A stretch of 13,382 nt of DNA from SIG588 sp045591985 (lineage in GTDB: Bacteria; Bacillota; Clostridia; Oscillospirales; Acutalibacteraceae), in the NCBI GenBank assembly GCA_045591985.1, contig JAZNTV010000083.1, positions 1 to 13,382 on the forward strand, given 5' to 3'. Below the pieces are notes generated by a model. The model had not been told where the DNA came from. It saw only the letters and a list, made by a program, of their open reading frames with translations, and searched no databases. Positions 1-6,347 of this stretch are shown one piece after another; the first letter of the stretch is position 1, and every line of letters begins with the position of its first letter. The translations under genes and the position numbers were made by a program.

Positions 1-436
1 GACGAATGTCGGTGAAGTTGTGGCTGCCGCAATCGGGGCAGGCGATGTTGTTCTCACGGATGTATGTCATCATCTGCTCGTTCGACCAACCGTCGGCGGC
101 CGAGCCCGAGAAATCTTCGATCAGTTTATCCGCGCGGTGACGGGATTTGCAATCTTTGCAATCCATCAGCGGGTCGGAGAAGCCGCCCACGTGACCGGAT
201 GCCACCCACACTTGCGGATTCATCAAAATCGCACTGTCCAGACCGACGTTGGTCGGGCTTTCCTGCACGAACTTCTTGAGCCACGCCTTTTTCACGTTAT
301 TTTTGAGTTCCACACCCAAGGGGCCGTAGTCCCACGAGTTGGCGAGGCCGCCGTAAATGTCCGAGCCGGGATATACGAAACCGCGGCCTTTGCACAGAGC
401 GACGATCTTTTCCATGGTCTTTTCACTGTTTTGCAT
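1..436 (-). CDS. glyS: Glycyl-tRNA synthetase, single-chain type, N-terminal part (runs off the window)
   Basis: Charges tRNA-Gly with glycine in the cytoplasm. It is a class II aminoacyl-tRNA synthetase of the homodimeric type. The window holds the first 145 codons and the 3' end lies before base 1. The N-terminus is diagnostic: GRGFVYPGSDIYGG (residues 17-30) followed by LANSWDYGPLGVELKNN (31-47), then VASGHVGGFSDPL (78-90). Two Cys pairs, CKDC (93-96) and CPDC (133-136), fit the zinc-binding insertion found in many bacterial members. The ATG at 436-434 is chosen because an AAAGGAAG ribosome binding site (443-451) precedes it at normal spacing and the family signature starts soon after. A long plus-strand reading frame over the same bases is a shadow. 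It is transcribed divergently from the AraC-type gene. Identification is firm; glyQS is an alternative name. Confidence 0.95.
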   Translation of the reverse strand, partial: MQNSEKTMEKIVALCKGRGFVYPGSDIYGGLANSWDYGPLGVELKNNVKKAWLKKFVQESPTNVGLDSAILMNPQVWVASGHVGGFSDPLMDCKDCKSRHRADKLIEDFSGSAADGWSNEQMMTYIRENNIACPDCGSHNFTDIR

Positions 437-470
437 GCGGATACTTCCTTTACATAATAATACATTGTTT

Positions 471-499
471 ATCATACTCAAAAAGGGTAAAAATGTCAA
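471..499 (-). promoter_or_regulatory. glyS promoter (sigma-A type)
   Basis: Read on the minus strand there is a perfect -35 TTGACA (499-494), a 17-bp spacer and a -10 TATGAT (476-471). This places the start of transcription about 30 bases before the glyS ATG. No T-box leader fits in the short 5' UTR, so classical T-box control of this synthetase is not seen here. Confidence 0.8.
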
Positions 500-502
500 G
501 TA

Positions 503-522
503 CCCTTGCAAATTTGCAAGGG
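503..522. promoter_or_regulatory. Perfect 20-bp palindrome, candidate operator
   Basis: The sequence CCCTTGCAAATTTGCAAGGG is fully self-complementary with no mismatch and no loop. It sits 3 bp upstream of the glyS -35 box and overlaps the proposed -35 of the divergent araC-type gene. Its position suits a binding site for a dimeric regulator acting on one or both promoters. It has no spacer and no T-run, so it is unlikely to be a terminator. The protein that would bind it is unknown. AraC-family proteins more often use direct repeats, so the adjacent regulator is only one candidate. Confidence 0.55.
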
Positions 523-534
523 GAGTGTTAAAAT
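507..534 (+). promoter_or_regulatory. Probable promoter of the AraC-family gene
   Basis: TTGCAA (507-512), a 16-bp spacer and TAAAAT (529-534) give a plausible sigma-A promoter. The leader before the GTG start would be only about 15 bases. The -35 lies inside the 20-bp palindrome, so binding there would be expected to affect this promoter. Confidence 0.5.
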
Positions 535-555
535 GTACCCAAAGGTGGTGAGTGT

Positions 556-1395
556 GTGCTGTATCGAACCCAAAACGAGATTGCCGATTGTGAAAAAATA
601 CGCGTATGCCGCAAGACGGAGGAGGGGGTCTGCCGTGCACACCGTCACGAATTCGTGGAGTTGTGTTATGTGCTCGCGGGTAACGGTACCCAGCAAGTAG
701 GCGAGCGGGTATACGAAGTAAAACACGGTGATCTTTTGTTTATCGACCCCGGCCAGGAACACGAGATTACGGCGGCTGAGCCGATGACCTATATCGACAT
801 TTTGTTGGAGCCTGCTTTTTTCAGCGAAAAACTGATGGACACCGAAAGTATCACACACATTTTCCGCTACTGTGCCCTGCGCGAATTTTCGGGCGAGGGG
901 CAATGGCCGGCACAATGTGTGCGTTTTCGCGGGGAGGAGCGGGTGCGCGCCGATCGGCTGGTGGAGATCCTGCTTACCGAATACGGTGAACAACGGGCGG
1001 ATTATCTGCCTGCTTTGCGCGGCGGGGTGCAGATGCTCTTTGTGTGGATGGTGCGCAAACTCGGTGAAACGGCCCCCGAAACGGTAAATGCGGTGGTGGA
1101 AGAAGCGCTCGCTTATATCGACACCCACTTTACCGAAAAACTCACGTTGCGGGAACTGGCGGCACAGGGTTTTTACAGCGCCGACCATTTGAGCCGTTTG
1201 TTGAAACAGACTTGCGGCGAAAGTTTTTCGGAATATTTGAAACGCCGTCGCATCGAACGGGCGGTACAACTGCTCGCGGCAGGGAACGCCTCGGTGGCCG
1301 ACGTGATGGCGCAGTGCGGATATAATGATTCGAAATTGTTTTATCGCCATTTCAAAGAATTGCATGGTGTGTCACCGCGCAAATTCGCGGAATAG
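556..1395 (+). CDS. AraC-family transcriptional regulator with cupin sensor domain
   Basis: A 279-residue DNA-binding regulator of AraC/XylS type. Residues about 24-90 form a cupin-like ligand-binding half, with HRHEFVELCYVLAG (29-42) and HGDLLFIDPGQEHEI (57-71) typical of sugar-sensing members. The C-terminal hundred residues carry the two helix-turn-helix motifs: the first around LRELAAQGFYSADHLSRLLK (198-217), the second around VADVMAQCGYNDSKLFYRHF (247-266), followed by the family's ending GVSPRKF (271-277). The GTG at 556 is chosen because AAAGGTGG (541-548) is correctly placed and the frame has no better upstream start. It is divergent from glyS and upstream of an ADP-ribosylglycohydrolase gene that has its own promoter, a possible target. 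The ligand cannot be read from the sequence. Confidence 0.9.
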   Translation: MLYRTQNEIADCEKIRVCRKTEEGVCRAHRHEFVELCYVLAGNGTQQVGERVYEVKHGDLLFIDPGQEHEITAAEPMTYIDILLEPAFFSEKLMDTESITHIFRYCALREFSGEGQWPAQCVRFRGEERVRADRLVEILLTEYGEQRADYLPALRGGVQMLFVWMVRKLGETAPETVNAVVEEALAYIDTHFTEKLTLRELAAQGFYSADHLSRLLKQTCGESFSEYLKRRRIERAVQLLAAGNASVADVMAQCGYNDSKLFYRHFKELHGVSPRKFAE

Positions 1396-1412
1396 CCTAA
1401 TAAAAAATCGTG

Positions 1413-1447
1413 AAAGGGGACTTGATTGACGGTCCCTTTTCTTTTAT
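1413..1447 (+). terminator. Rho-independent terminator after the AraC-family gene
   Basis: AAAGGGGAC (1413-1421) pairs with GTCCCTTTT (1432-1440), one pair being a G-U wobble, around a 10-base loop, and is followed by a T-rich tail (CTTTTAT). It lies 18 bases after the araC-type stop codon. The loop and tail overlap the promoter of the next gene. Confidence 0.7.
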
Positions 1448-1450
1448 AAT
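1422..1450 (+). promoter_or_regulatory. Promoter of the ADP-ribosylglycohydrolase-family gene
   Basis: TTGATT (1422-1427), a 17-bp spacer and a perfect TATAAT (1445-1450) form a good sigma-A promoter 31 bp before the ATG. The -35 lies in the loop of the preceding terminator hairpin. Confidence 0.7.
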
Positions 1451-1481
1451 GAGGTCAGCAAGTGAAAGGGAGGAACGTATT

Positions 1482-2945
1482 ATGATGAAAATCAATCGCG
1501 CCGAATTGCGCGACAAGATCTATGCCTGTTGGATGGGAAAAAACCTCGGCGGTACGCTCGGCACACCGTTTGAGAATACCCGCAGTACCATTGAAGTGGA
1601 GGGGATGACCACACCGCCCGGTAAACCTCTGCCGAATGACGACCTCGATCTGCAGCTCGTGTGGCTGCTCGCGATGGCGGATGTGGGCCCGAAAAATATC
1701 AACGCTTCGTTGCTCGGTGAATACTGGCTGGAATACATCACTCCCTTTTGGGCGGAGTATGGCCGTTGCAAGGCGAACATGCGCGACGGTCTGATCCCGC
1801 CGATCTCGGGACAGTTCCGCAACGAAGAGTGGTGCAACTCCAACGGCGCGTGGATCCGCACGGAAATTTGGGCGACGCTCTGCCCCGGCGATATCCCGCA
1901 GGCGGTAAAGTTTGCAACCGAAGATTCGGGGGTGGATCACGGCCGCGGCGAGGGCATGTATGCGGCCCGCTTTGTGGCGGCGATGGAATCGGCGGCCTTC
2001 TTCGAGAGCGATCTGCGCGCACTGATCAACATCGGCCTGCGCCACATTCCCGAGTCCTGCCGTATGCATCGTTTTGTGAACACCGTAACCGAGTGCTTCG
2101 ACAGCGGCAAGACGTGGCTCGAGACCCGCAACATCATCACCGATATGGCATTGGAAGATCCCGCTCTCGGTTGGTTCCAAGCCCCTGCCAACGTCAGTTA
2201 TGCGTTGATCGGTCTTTTGTGGGGCGCGGGCGACTTTAAGGAATCCTTGCTGATCGCGGTGCGTTGCGGCGACGATACCGACTGCTCGGCGGCAACGGCG
2301 GGCTCTCTGCTCGGCATTATGCACGGCACGGCGATCCTGCCCGAAGATTGGTGCCGTCACATCGGTGACGAGATCATCACCTGCTCACTTGCGACCGCGG
2401 TGCTGAAGACGTATAACGAAGTAAATCCGCGTGAGCATTTTATGGTGCCCTACACCTGCACCGATCTGACCGACCGTGTGATGGAGTTGATCCCCGTGAC
2501 ACTGTACGGCCGTCAGGTGCAAGTTGTGGACGGCGAGACCGAACGCGACGAAGCGACCTGGAACTGGCTGCGTGAGGGCTGGGGCACCGCCGAACTCGTG
2601 CCCGACAGTTACGAGTTTTCCGCCGAATCCATTTTGGCGAAGTATACCGTCCGTTACGTGGAGACCCCCGATATTGCGCCCTTGGAGGAGCGGCACATCA
2701 AGTTGCGCGTGCATCACAAGTTCCTCGGCCAGAAGGGGATGAAGTTCCGTTGGATCCTGCCCGAAGGCTGGTCGGTCAAGGGGCGGCAGACCGCCATGCT
2801 CGAAGCGGTGCACTGGTGGGACGTCAATACCGACTTTACCATCACCGCGGGTGAGACGGTGGAAGCGAAGAACGTCGCGATCTTGCAGATCACCTTCGAA
2901 GGCCACCACGATATGGCGCTCATTCCCGTGCAGTTTATGGGTTAA
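1482..2945 (+). CDS. ADP-ribosylglycohydrolase-family protein
   Basis: A 487-residue protein whose first 310 residues or so match the all-helical, dinuclear-metal ADP-ribosylglycohydrolase (ADP_ribosyl_GH) fold. Both metal-binding regions are visible: NDDLDLQLVWLLAMAD (52-67), the counterpart of the family's TDDT segment, and CGDDTDCSAATAGSLLG (262-278), the C-terminal Asp-Asp-Thr-Asp site. GKNLGGTLGTPFE (19-31) is the usual N-terminal glycine loop, and DSGVDHGRGEG (148-158) is also retained. Residues about 340-487 form an extra C-terminal region rich in beta-type sequence, which simple members lack. No signal peptide is seen, so it is probably cytoplasmic. The family removes ADP-ribose from proteins or small molecules, and many bacterial members have unknown N-glycoside substrates. 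The ATG at 1482 follows AGGGAGGA (1467-1474); an upstream in-frame start at 1410 would lie in the terminator and promoter. The substrate is not predictable. Confidence 0.88.
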   Translation: MMKINRAELRDKIYACWMGKNLGGTLGTPFENTRSTIEVEGMTTPPGKPLPNDDLDLQLVWLLAMADVGPKNINASLLGEYWLEYITPFWAEYGRCKANMRDGLIPPISGQFRNEEWCNSNGAWIRTEIWATLCPGDIPQAVKFATEDSGVDHGRGEGMYAARFVAAMESAAFFESDLRALINIGLRHIPESCRMHRFVNTVTECFDSGKTWLETRNIITDMALEDPALGWFQAPANVSYALIGLLWGAGDFKESLLIAVRCGDDTDCSAATAGSLLGIMHGTAILPEDWCRHIGDEIITCSLATAVLKTYNEVNPREHFMVPYTCTDLTDRVMELIPVTLYGRQVQVVDGETERDEATWNWLREGWGTAELVPDSYEFSAESILAKYTVRYVETPDIAPLEERHIKLRVHHKFLGQKGMKFRWILPEGWSVKGRQTAMLEAVHWWDVNTDFTITAGETVEAKNVAILQITFEGHHDMALIPVQFMG

Positions 2946-2951
2946 TTTTTG

Positions 2952-2989
2952 AAAAAGGCAGTGTTCGGCAGTGAACACTGCCTTTTTTC
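2952..2989 (+). terminator. Strong rho-independent terminator
   Basis: A perfect 15-bp stem, AAAAAGGCAGTGTTC (2952-2966) with GAACACTGCCTTTTT (2973-2987), closes a 6-base loop and continues into T residues. Seven bases after the preceding stop codon, it separates the ADP-ribosylglycohydrolase gene from the SRP RNA unit. The A-run on the 5' side means it could also work in reverse, though no minus-strand gene ends here. Confidence 0.92.
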
Positions 2990-3001
2990 TGCAAAAAACG
3001 G

Positions 3002-3030
3002 TTGCAATTTTCTCGGAATGCGTATATAAT
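3002..3030 (+). promoter_or_regulatory. Promoter of the SRP RNA gene
   Basis: TTGCAA (3002-3007), a 17-bp spacer and a perfect TATAAT (3025-3030). The expected start, about 7-12 bases further on, coincides with the first base of the terminal RNA helix at 3043. This may also be the main promoter for dnaX and the genes after it, since none is seen before dnaX. Confidence 0.8.
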
Positions 3031-3042
3031 ATATCTGTCATC

Positions 3043-3183
3043 GCGTGCTTTGGGGCATACGGATGGATCGGTCCTGTGCGATGGACCGCTGTGAACCATG
3101 TCAGGCGGGGAACCGAGCAGCATTAAGCGGTTGGCTCCGTGCGCCGCAGGTAACCGGTTTGTCCGTATGCCCAAGAGCACGCA
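3043..3183 (+). ncRNA. ffs: Signal recognition particle RNA (4.5S/SRP RNA, small bacterial type)
   Basis: The RNA of the signal recognition particle binds Ffh and guides nascent membrane proteins to FtsY. The apical helix 8 core is intact: GTCAGG (3100-3105), a CGG/CCG stem closing a GGAA tetraloop (3106-3115), then AGCAGC (3116-3121), which form the asymmetric and symmetric internal loops bound by Ffh. The ends pair over about 20 bases: the strand at 3043-3063 with the strand at 3162-3182, containing GCATACGGA and TCCGTATGC as a perfect block. The RNA is about 140 nt, close to the small E. coli type and much shorter than the B. subtilis RNA of about 270 nt, and I see no room for an Alu domain. 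Its place just before dnaX matches B. subtilis, where scr precedes dnaX. The exact ends are inferred from the helix. Confidence 0.93.
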
Positions 3184-3190
3184 TTTTTTT
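3162..3190 (+). terminator. Terminator of the SRP RNA, possibly leaky into dnaX
   Basis: The 3' strand of the terminal SRP helix (3162-3182) is followed, after one A, by seven T residues (3184-3190). Helix plus T-run has the form of an intrinsic terminator, although the long helix closes the whole RNA rather than a small hairpin. dnaX begins 17 bases later with no separate promoter seen, so some read-through is likely. Confidence 0.5.
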
Positions 3191-3206
3191 GAAAGGGGAG
3201 AGGGCC

Positions 3207-4796
3207 TTGTATCAGGTGTTGTACCGCAAATGGCGGCCGAAGACGTTCGGTGACGTGTACGGTCAGCCGACGGTGACGGCGGCGTTGCGTAACGAGTTGC
3301 GCAACGACCGTTTGGCGCACGCCTATCTGTTCACCGGCTCGCGCGGGACGGGCAAGACCACGTGCGCCAAAATTCTGGCAAAGGCGGTCAACTGTCTCGA
3401 CCTGCACGACGGCGACCCGTGCGGCGAATGTGAGATCTGCCGCGGCATCGACGACGGCTCGATTCTGGACGTGGTGGAGATCGACGCCGCGTCCAACAAC
3501 GGCGTGGACAATATCCGCGATCTGCAAGAGGAGGCGGGTTTCACCCCCGTTTCCGCAAAATATCGCGTGTACATCATCGACGAAGTGCACATGCTGTCGG
3601 CAGGGGCGTTCAACGCACTGCTCAAAACGCTGGAAGAGCCGCCCGAACACGTTATCTTCATTTTGGCGACCACCGAAGTGCACAAACTGCCCGCGACCAT
3701 TCTTTCGCGTTGTCAGCGGTTTGATTTCGGGCGTATTCCCGCGGAAGATATTGCGGCGCGTCTGCTCGACGTGGCGCAAAAAGAATCCATCACCATGACC
3801 GAAGATGCGGCGATGTTGCTTGCCCGTTTGGCGGACGGTGCGTTGCGTGATGCCCTTTCGCTGATGGACCAGTGCCTTTCCCGCTCGGAGGAGATCACCG
3901 CCGAGGTGGTGTCCGCGGCGGTGGGGCTTGCGGGGCGCGACTATTTGTACGAACTTTCGGCGGCGGTGCGTACGGCGGATGCCGCGACGGCACTGACCGT
4001 GCTGGATCGTTTGTACGCCGCCTCGTGCGATATGGAACGGTTGTGCGTGGAAATGATCGATTTCTACCGCAACCTGATGATCCTGAAAAGCGTGAAAAAC
4101 GCGGAAGCGTTGGTGGTTGCCGCCGCAGCGGAACTCGCCCATATGCGGGAAGAAGCGGCGCAGTACGAACTGCCCGCGGTGCTTCACTGTATGGATGCCC
4201 TGCAAAACACGCTCGAGCGTCTGCGCGGCGGTGCGTCCCGCCGTGTGGAGATGGAAATGGCGCTGATGCGCCTTGCCACCCCCGCGTTGGATGTCAGTAA
4301 TGAAGCGTTGCTTCGCCGCATCAAGGCGCTCGAAGATGCTTTGCGCGGCGGTGCGACGGTGGCGGCACCGACGGCAACACCCGTGACGACGGTAGCGCCT
4401 GTGCGGGCAGAGACCCCTGCGCCGACGGCACCGGCGGCGGTTGCCGCGCCCGCGGCCGACGACAACGCCCCGGAAGAGGTGTTTGCCCGTTGGAACGAGG
4501 TGATGGACGATCTGCGTCAAAATTGCATGCCGCTGTATGGTGTGTTGCTCGGTTCGTCCGCTGTTGTGAAGGGCGATAAGATGATCATCTGCACCGATAA
4601 CGAGTTGTTCCGCGGATTGGTCACACAGGAAGAGCACAAACAGAAACTGCAATCGGCGGTGCGTAATGTCACGGGGCGGCCATATCGCTTCGGTCTGCGT
4701 CGCACGGCGGCCGTTGCACCACAGGAAACGACCGATCCGCTGACCGCCTTTTTGCGGGAAAGCCGCGAGCGCGGCGTGCCTGTGACTGAGGAATAA
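3207..4796 (+). CDS. dnaX: DNA polymerase III subunit gamma/tau (clamp loader)
   Basis: The ATPase subunit of the clamp loader, which loads the sliding clamp at the replication fork. With the TTG start the protein has 529 residues. Visible features in order: YQVLYRKWRPKTFGDVYGQ (2-20), the standard N-terminus; Walker A GSRGTGKT (44-51); a zinc module with C63, C72, C75 and C78; Walker B IIDEVHML (123-130); sensor 1 near ATTEVHK (154-160) with the SRC motif (167-169); sensor 2 GALRDALS (211-218); clamp-loader domain III to about 365; an Ala/Thr/Pro-rich linker (382-423); and a C-terminal domain (424-529). TTG 3207 is preceded by AAAGGGGAGAGGG. The open frame continues upstream to 3045, but that stretch is the SRP RNA. 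No slippery A-run for a gamma/tau frameshift was seen. Confidence 0.95.
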   Translation: MYQVLYRKWRPKTFGDVYGQPTVTAALRNELRNDRLAHAYLFTGSRGTGKTTCAKILAKAVNCLDLHDGDPCGECEICRGIDDGSILDVVEIDAASNNGVDNIRDLQEEAGFTPVSAKYRVYIIDEVHMLSAGAFNALLKTLEEPPEHVIFILATTEVHKLPATILSRCQRFDFGRIPAEDIAARLLDVAQKESITMTEDAAMLLARLADGALRDALSLMDQCLSRSEEITAEVVSAAVGLAGRDYLYELSAAVRTADAATALTVLDRLYAASCDMERLCVEMIDFYRNLMILKSVKNAEALVVAAAAELAHMREEAAQYELPAVLHCMDALQNTLERLRGGASRRVEMEMALMRLATPALDVSNEALLRRIKALEDALRGGATVAAPTATPVTTVAPVRAETPAPTAPAAVAAPAADDNAPEEVFARWNEVMDDLRQNCMPLYGVLLGSSAVVKGDKMIICTDNELFRGLVTQEEHKQKLQSAVRNVTGRPYRFGLRRTAAVAPQETTDPLTAFLRESRERGVPVTEE

Positions 4797-4828
4797 AGTA
4801 TATTATTTAACAAAGTGAGGAAACCGAT

Positions 4829-5176
4829 ATGAAAGCAAGATTACCGCAAGGTATGGGCGGCGGCCCGTCCAATATGCAGGGCATGCTGAAACAAGCCCAG
4901 AAGATGCAGGAAGATATGGCGCGTGTGCAGGAAGAACTCGCGGCGACTACGTATTCCGCCACGGTGGGCGGCGGCATGGTTACCGCCACGGTGGACGGTT
5001 CGCATGAATTGAAAGAACTCACCATTCAGCCGGATGCGGTCGATCCCGACGATGTCGAAATGCTGACCGATCTGGTGATGGCGGCGGTAAACGAGGCGAT
5101 CCGCAAGGCGGCCGCCGATTCCGAGCAGAAGATGGGTGCGATCACGGGCGGTATGTCCCTGCCCGGATTGTTTTGA
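4829..5176 (+). CDS. ebfC: Nucleoid-associated protein of the YbaB/EbfC family
   Basis: A small 115-residue DNA-binding protein that forms a dimer with tweezer-like shape and coats the nucleoid; its precise role is poorly defined in the family. The sequence shows the typical Met/Gly/Gln-rich start, then MLKQAQKMQEDMARVQEELA (19-38), the first long helix, a beta segment with the hallmark GGGMVTATVDG (47-57), LKELTIQPDAVD (61-72), and a C-terminal helix (74-101) ending in a flexible MGAITGGMSLPGLF tail. ATG 4829 follows GTGAGGAAA (4815-4823). It lies between dnaX and recR, its usual place in Firmicutes (yaaK in B. subtilis), and is probably co-transcribed with both. Confidence 0.94.
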   Translation: MKARLPQGMGGGPSNMQGMLKQAQKMQEDMARVQEELAATTYSATVGGGMVTATVDGSHELKELTIQPDAVDPDDVEMLTDLVMAAVNEAIRKAAADSEQKMGAITGGMSLPGLF

Positions 5177-5192
5177 TGGAGTGTGATGTTTC

Positions 5193-5792
5193 GTGGCGTA
5201 TACCGTTGCTCCGCTCGAACGCCTGATCGAGCAGCTCGAACGCCTGCCCGGTATCGGACATAAGAGCGCGTGTCGCTTGGCGTTTTATCTTTTGAATACC
5301 GACAAAGCCACGGCGGCGGAATTTATCGGCGCGATCACCGATGCGCGGGAACATATCCACGAATGCGCGGTGTGCTGTAATTTGACAGACGGGGACACCT
5401 GCCCTGTCTGTCGTGCGGAAAACCGTGACCGTTCTACCATCTGCGTGGTGGAGGACGCGCGGGATGTGATGGCACTCGAACGCGCCCGCGATTATCACGG
5501 GTTGTATCACGTGCTTCACGGCACGATCTCGCCGATGGACGGCATCGGCCCCGATGCGGTGCGCATCAAAGAACTGTTGCCCCGTGTGGCGGACGAGCAG
5601 GTAAAGGAAGTCATTATGGCGACCAACCCGACTGTCGAAGGGGAAGCGACCGCTTTGTATATTGCGAAACTCTTGAAACCCTTCGGGGTGCGGGTCACTC
5701 GCCTGGCCTACGGCATTCCCGTGGGGGGCGACCTCGAATATGCCGATGAAGTCACCTTGCGCCATTCGCTGGAAGGACGAAGTGAACTGTAA
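5193..5792 (+). CDS. recR: Recombination mediator protein RecR
   Basis: RecR acts with RecO (and RecF) to load RecA on gapped DNA during recombinational repair. At 199 residues it has the normal family length. Order of domains: helix-hairpin-helix (about 10-30, LERLPGIGHKSACRLAF), a four-cysteine zinc finger (C58, C61, C70, C73), a Toprim domain (about 81-175) with VVEDARD (85-91) and YHVLHGTISPMDGIGPD (105-121), and the C-terminal GIPVGGDLEYADEVTL (174-189). The GTG start at 5193 has GGAGTG (5178-5183) before it, 16 bases after the ebfC stop. Its last stop base is the first base of the smpB ATG, so the two are translationally coupled. Confidence 0.96.
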   Translation: MAYTVAPLERLIEQLERLPGIGHKSACRLAFYLLNTDKATAAEFIGAITDAREHIHECAVCCNLTDGDTCPVCRAENRDRSTICVVEDARDVMALERARDYHGLYHVLHGTISPMDGIGPDAVRIKELLPRVADEQVKEVIMATNPTVEGEATALYIAKLLKPFGVRVTRLAYGIPVGGDLEYADEVTLRHSLEGRSEL

Positions 5793-6259
5793 TGGAGAAA
5801 AAAGAAACCAAAACCATCGCCACCAACAAAAAAGCCTATCACGAATATTTCGTGGAGGAACAGTTGGAGGCGGGGATCGAGTTGTGCGGCACCGAAGTAA
5901 AGTCTCTCCGCCGTAACGGGGCGAACTTGAAGGATGCGTGGTGTACGGTGGACGACGGCGAGATGTTTGTGAAAGGTATGCACATTTCGCCGTACGAACA
6001 AGGTAACATTTTCAACCGTGAGCCGTTGCGTCCGCGCCGTTTGCTGTTGCACAAGCGGGAGATCATGCGCCTGTTCGGTCTAACCAAACAACAGGGGTAC
6101 ACTCTCATTCCGTTGTCTCTTTACTTTAAGGGTTCACGGGTGAAGGTGCAAGTCGGTCTCTGCCGCGGTAAAAAACTGTATGACAAGCGCGAGGACGCCG
6201 CCCGCCGCGATATGAAGCGGGAAGCAGAGCGCGCCTTGAAAGAGCATAATGCCAAATGA
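5792..6259 (+). CDS. smpB: SsrA-binding protein SmpB
   Basis: SmpB binds tmRNA and the ribosome during trans-translation, rescuing stalled ribosomes and tagging the unfinished protein. At 155 residues it has normal length. Motifs: N-terminal NKKAYHEYFVEE (12-23), GIELCGTEVKSLR (28-40), YEQGNIFNREPLRPRRLLLH (68-87, the tmRNA-binding barrel face), GYTLIPLSLYFK (102-113), and the basic tail from GKKLYDKRE (126-134), which enters the decoding centre. ATG 5792 overlaps the recR stop (TAATG). The nearest ribosome binding site, AAGGA at 5773-5777, is rather far, so coupling to recR is likely. The tmRNA gene ssrA, often close by, is not in this window. Confidence 0.96.
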   Translation: MEKKETKTIATNKKAYHEYFVEEQLEAGIELCGTEVKSLRRNGANLKDAWCTVDDGEMFVKGMHISPYEQGNIFNREPLRPRRLLLHKREIMRLFGLTKQQGYTLIPLSLYFKGSRVKVQVGLCRGKKLYDKREDAARRDMKREAERALKEHNAK

Positions 6260-6283
6260 AAACTCCCCTTGGGGGAGTTTTTT
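6259..6283 (+). terminator. Rho-independent terminator of the dnaX-ebfC-recR-smpB unit
   Basis: AAAACTCCCC (6259-6268) pairs perfectly with GGGGAGTTTT (6272-6281) around a 3-base loop, continuing into T residues. The stem begins with the last base of the smpB stop codon, so the hairpin is as close to the gene as it can be. Confidence 0.85.
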
Positions 6284-6347
6284 GCTTTTGGCAGCGTAAC
6301 CATTGGCAAGATTTTCTTACTGTAAGGGTGAAAGGGGGCGATGAACT

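Noticed and set aside
20..457. Open frame on the plus strand at the left edge
   Set aside because: It is antisense to glyS, whose minus-strand translation is a clear glycyl-tRNA synthetase with promoter and ribosome binding site.
1410..1481. Earlier start for the ADP-ribosylglycohydrolase gene
   Set aside because: The region is a terminator and a promoter; the ribosome binding site and family N-terminus point to 1482.
3045..3206. Upstream extension of dnaX to an ATG-like start at 3045
   Set aside because: The stretch is the SRP RNA gene; the protein it would encode has no likeness to DnaX, and TTG 3207 has a strong ribosome binding site and the family's normal N-terminus.
4300..4480. Possible programmed frameshift in dnaX giving gamma and tau
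   Set aside because: No slippery A-run of the A-AAA-AAG type or obvious stimulator was found near the end of domain III.
3123..4652. Long antisense open frame across dnaX (and similar ones at 1455-2360 and 10209-11456)
   Set aside because: GC-rich codon use of the real genes keeps the opposite strand open; the translations are rich in His, Arg and Gln and show no domain.
6260..6347. tmRNA gene or promoter after smpB
   Set aside because: Only the terminator, a short spacer and the next ribosome binding site fit here; no tRNA-like ends or tag sequence and no well-spaced -35/-10 pair were seen.
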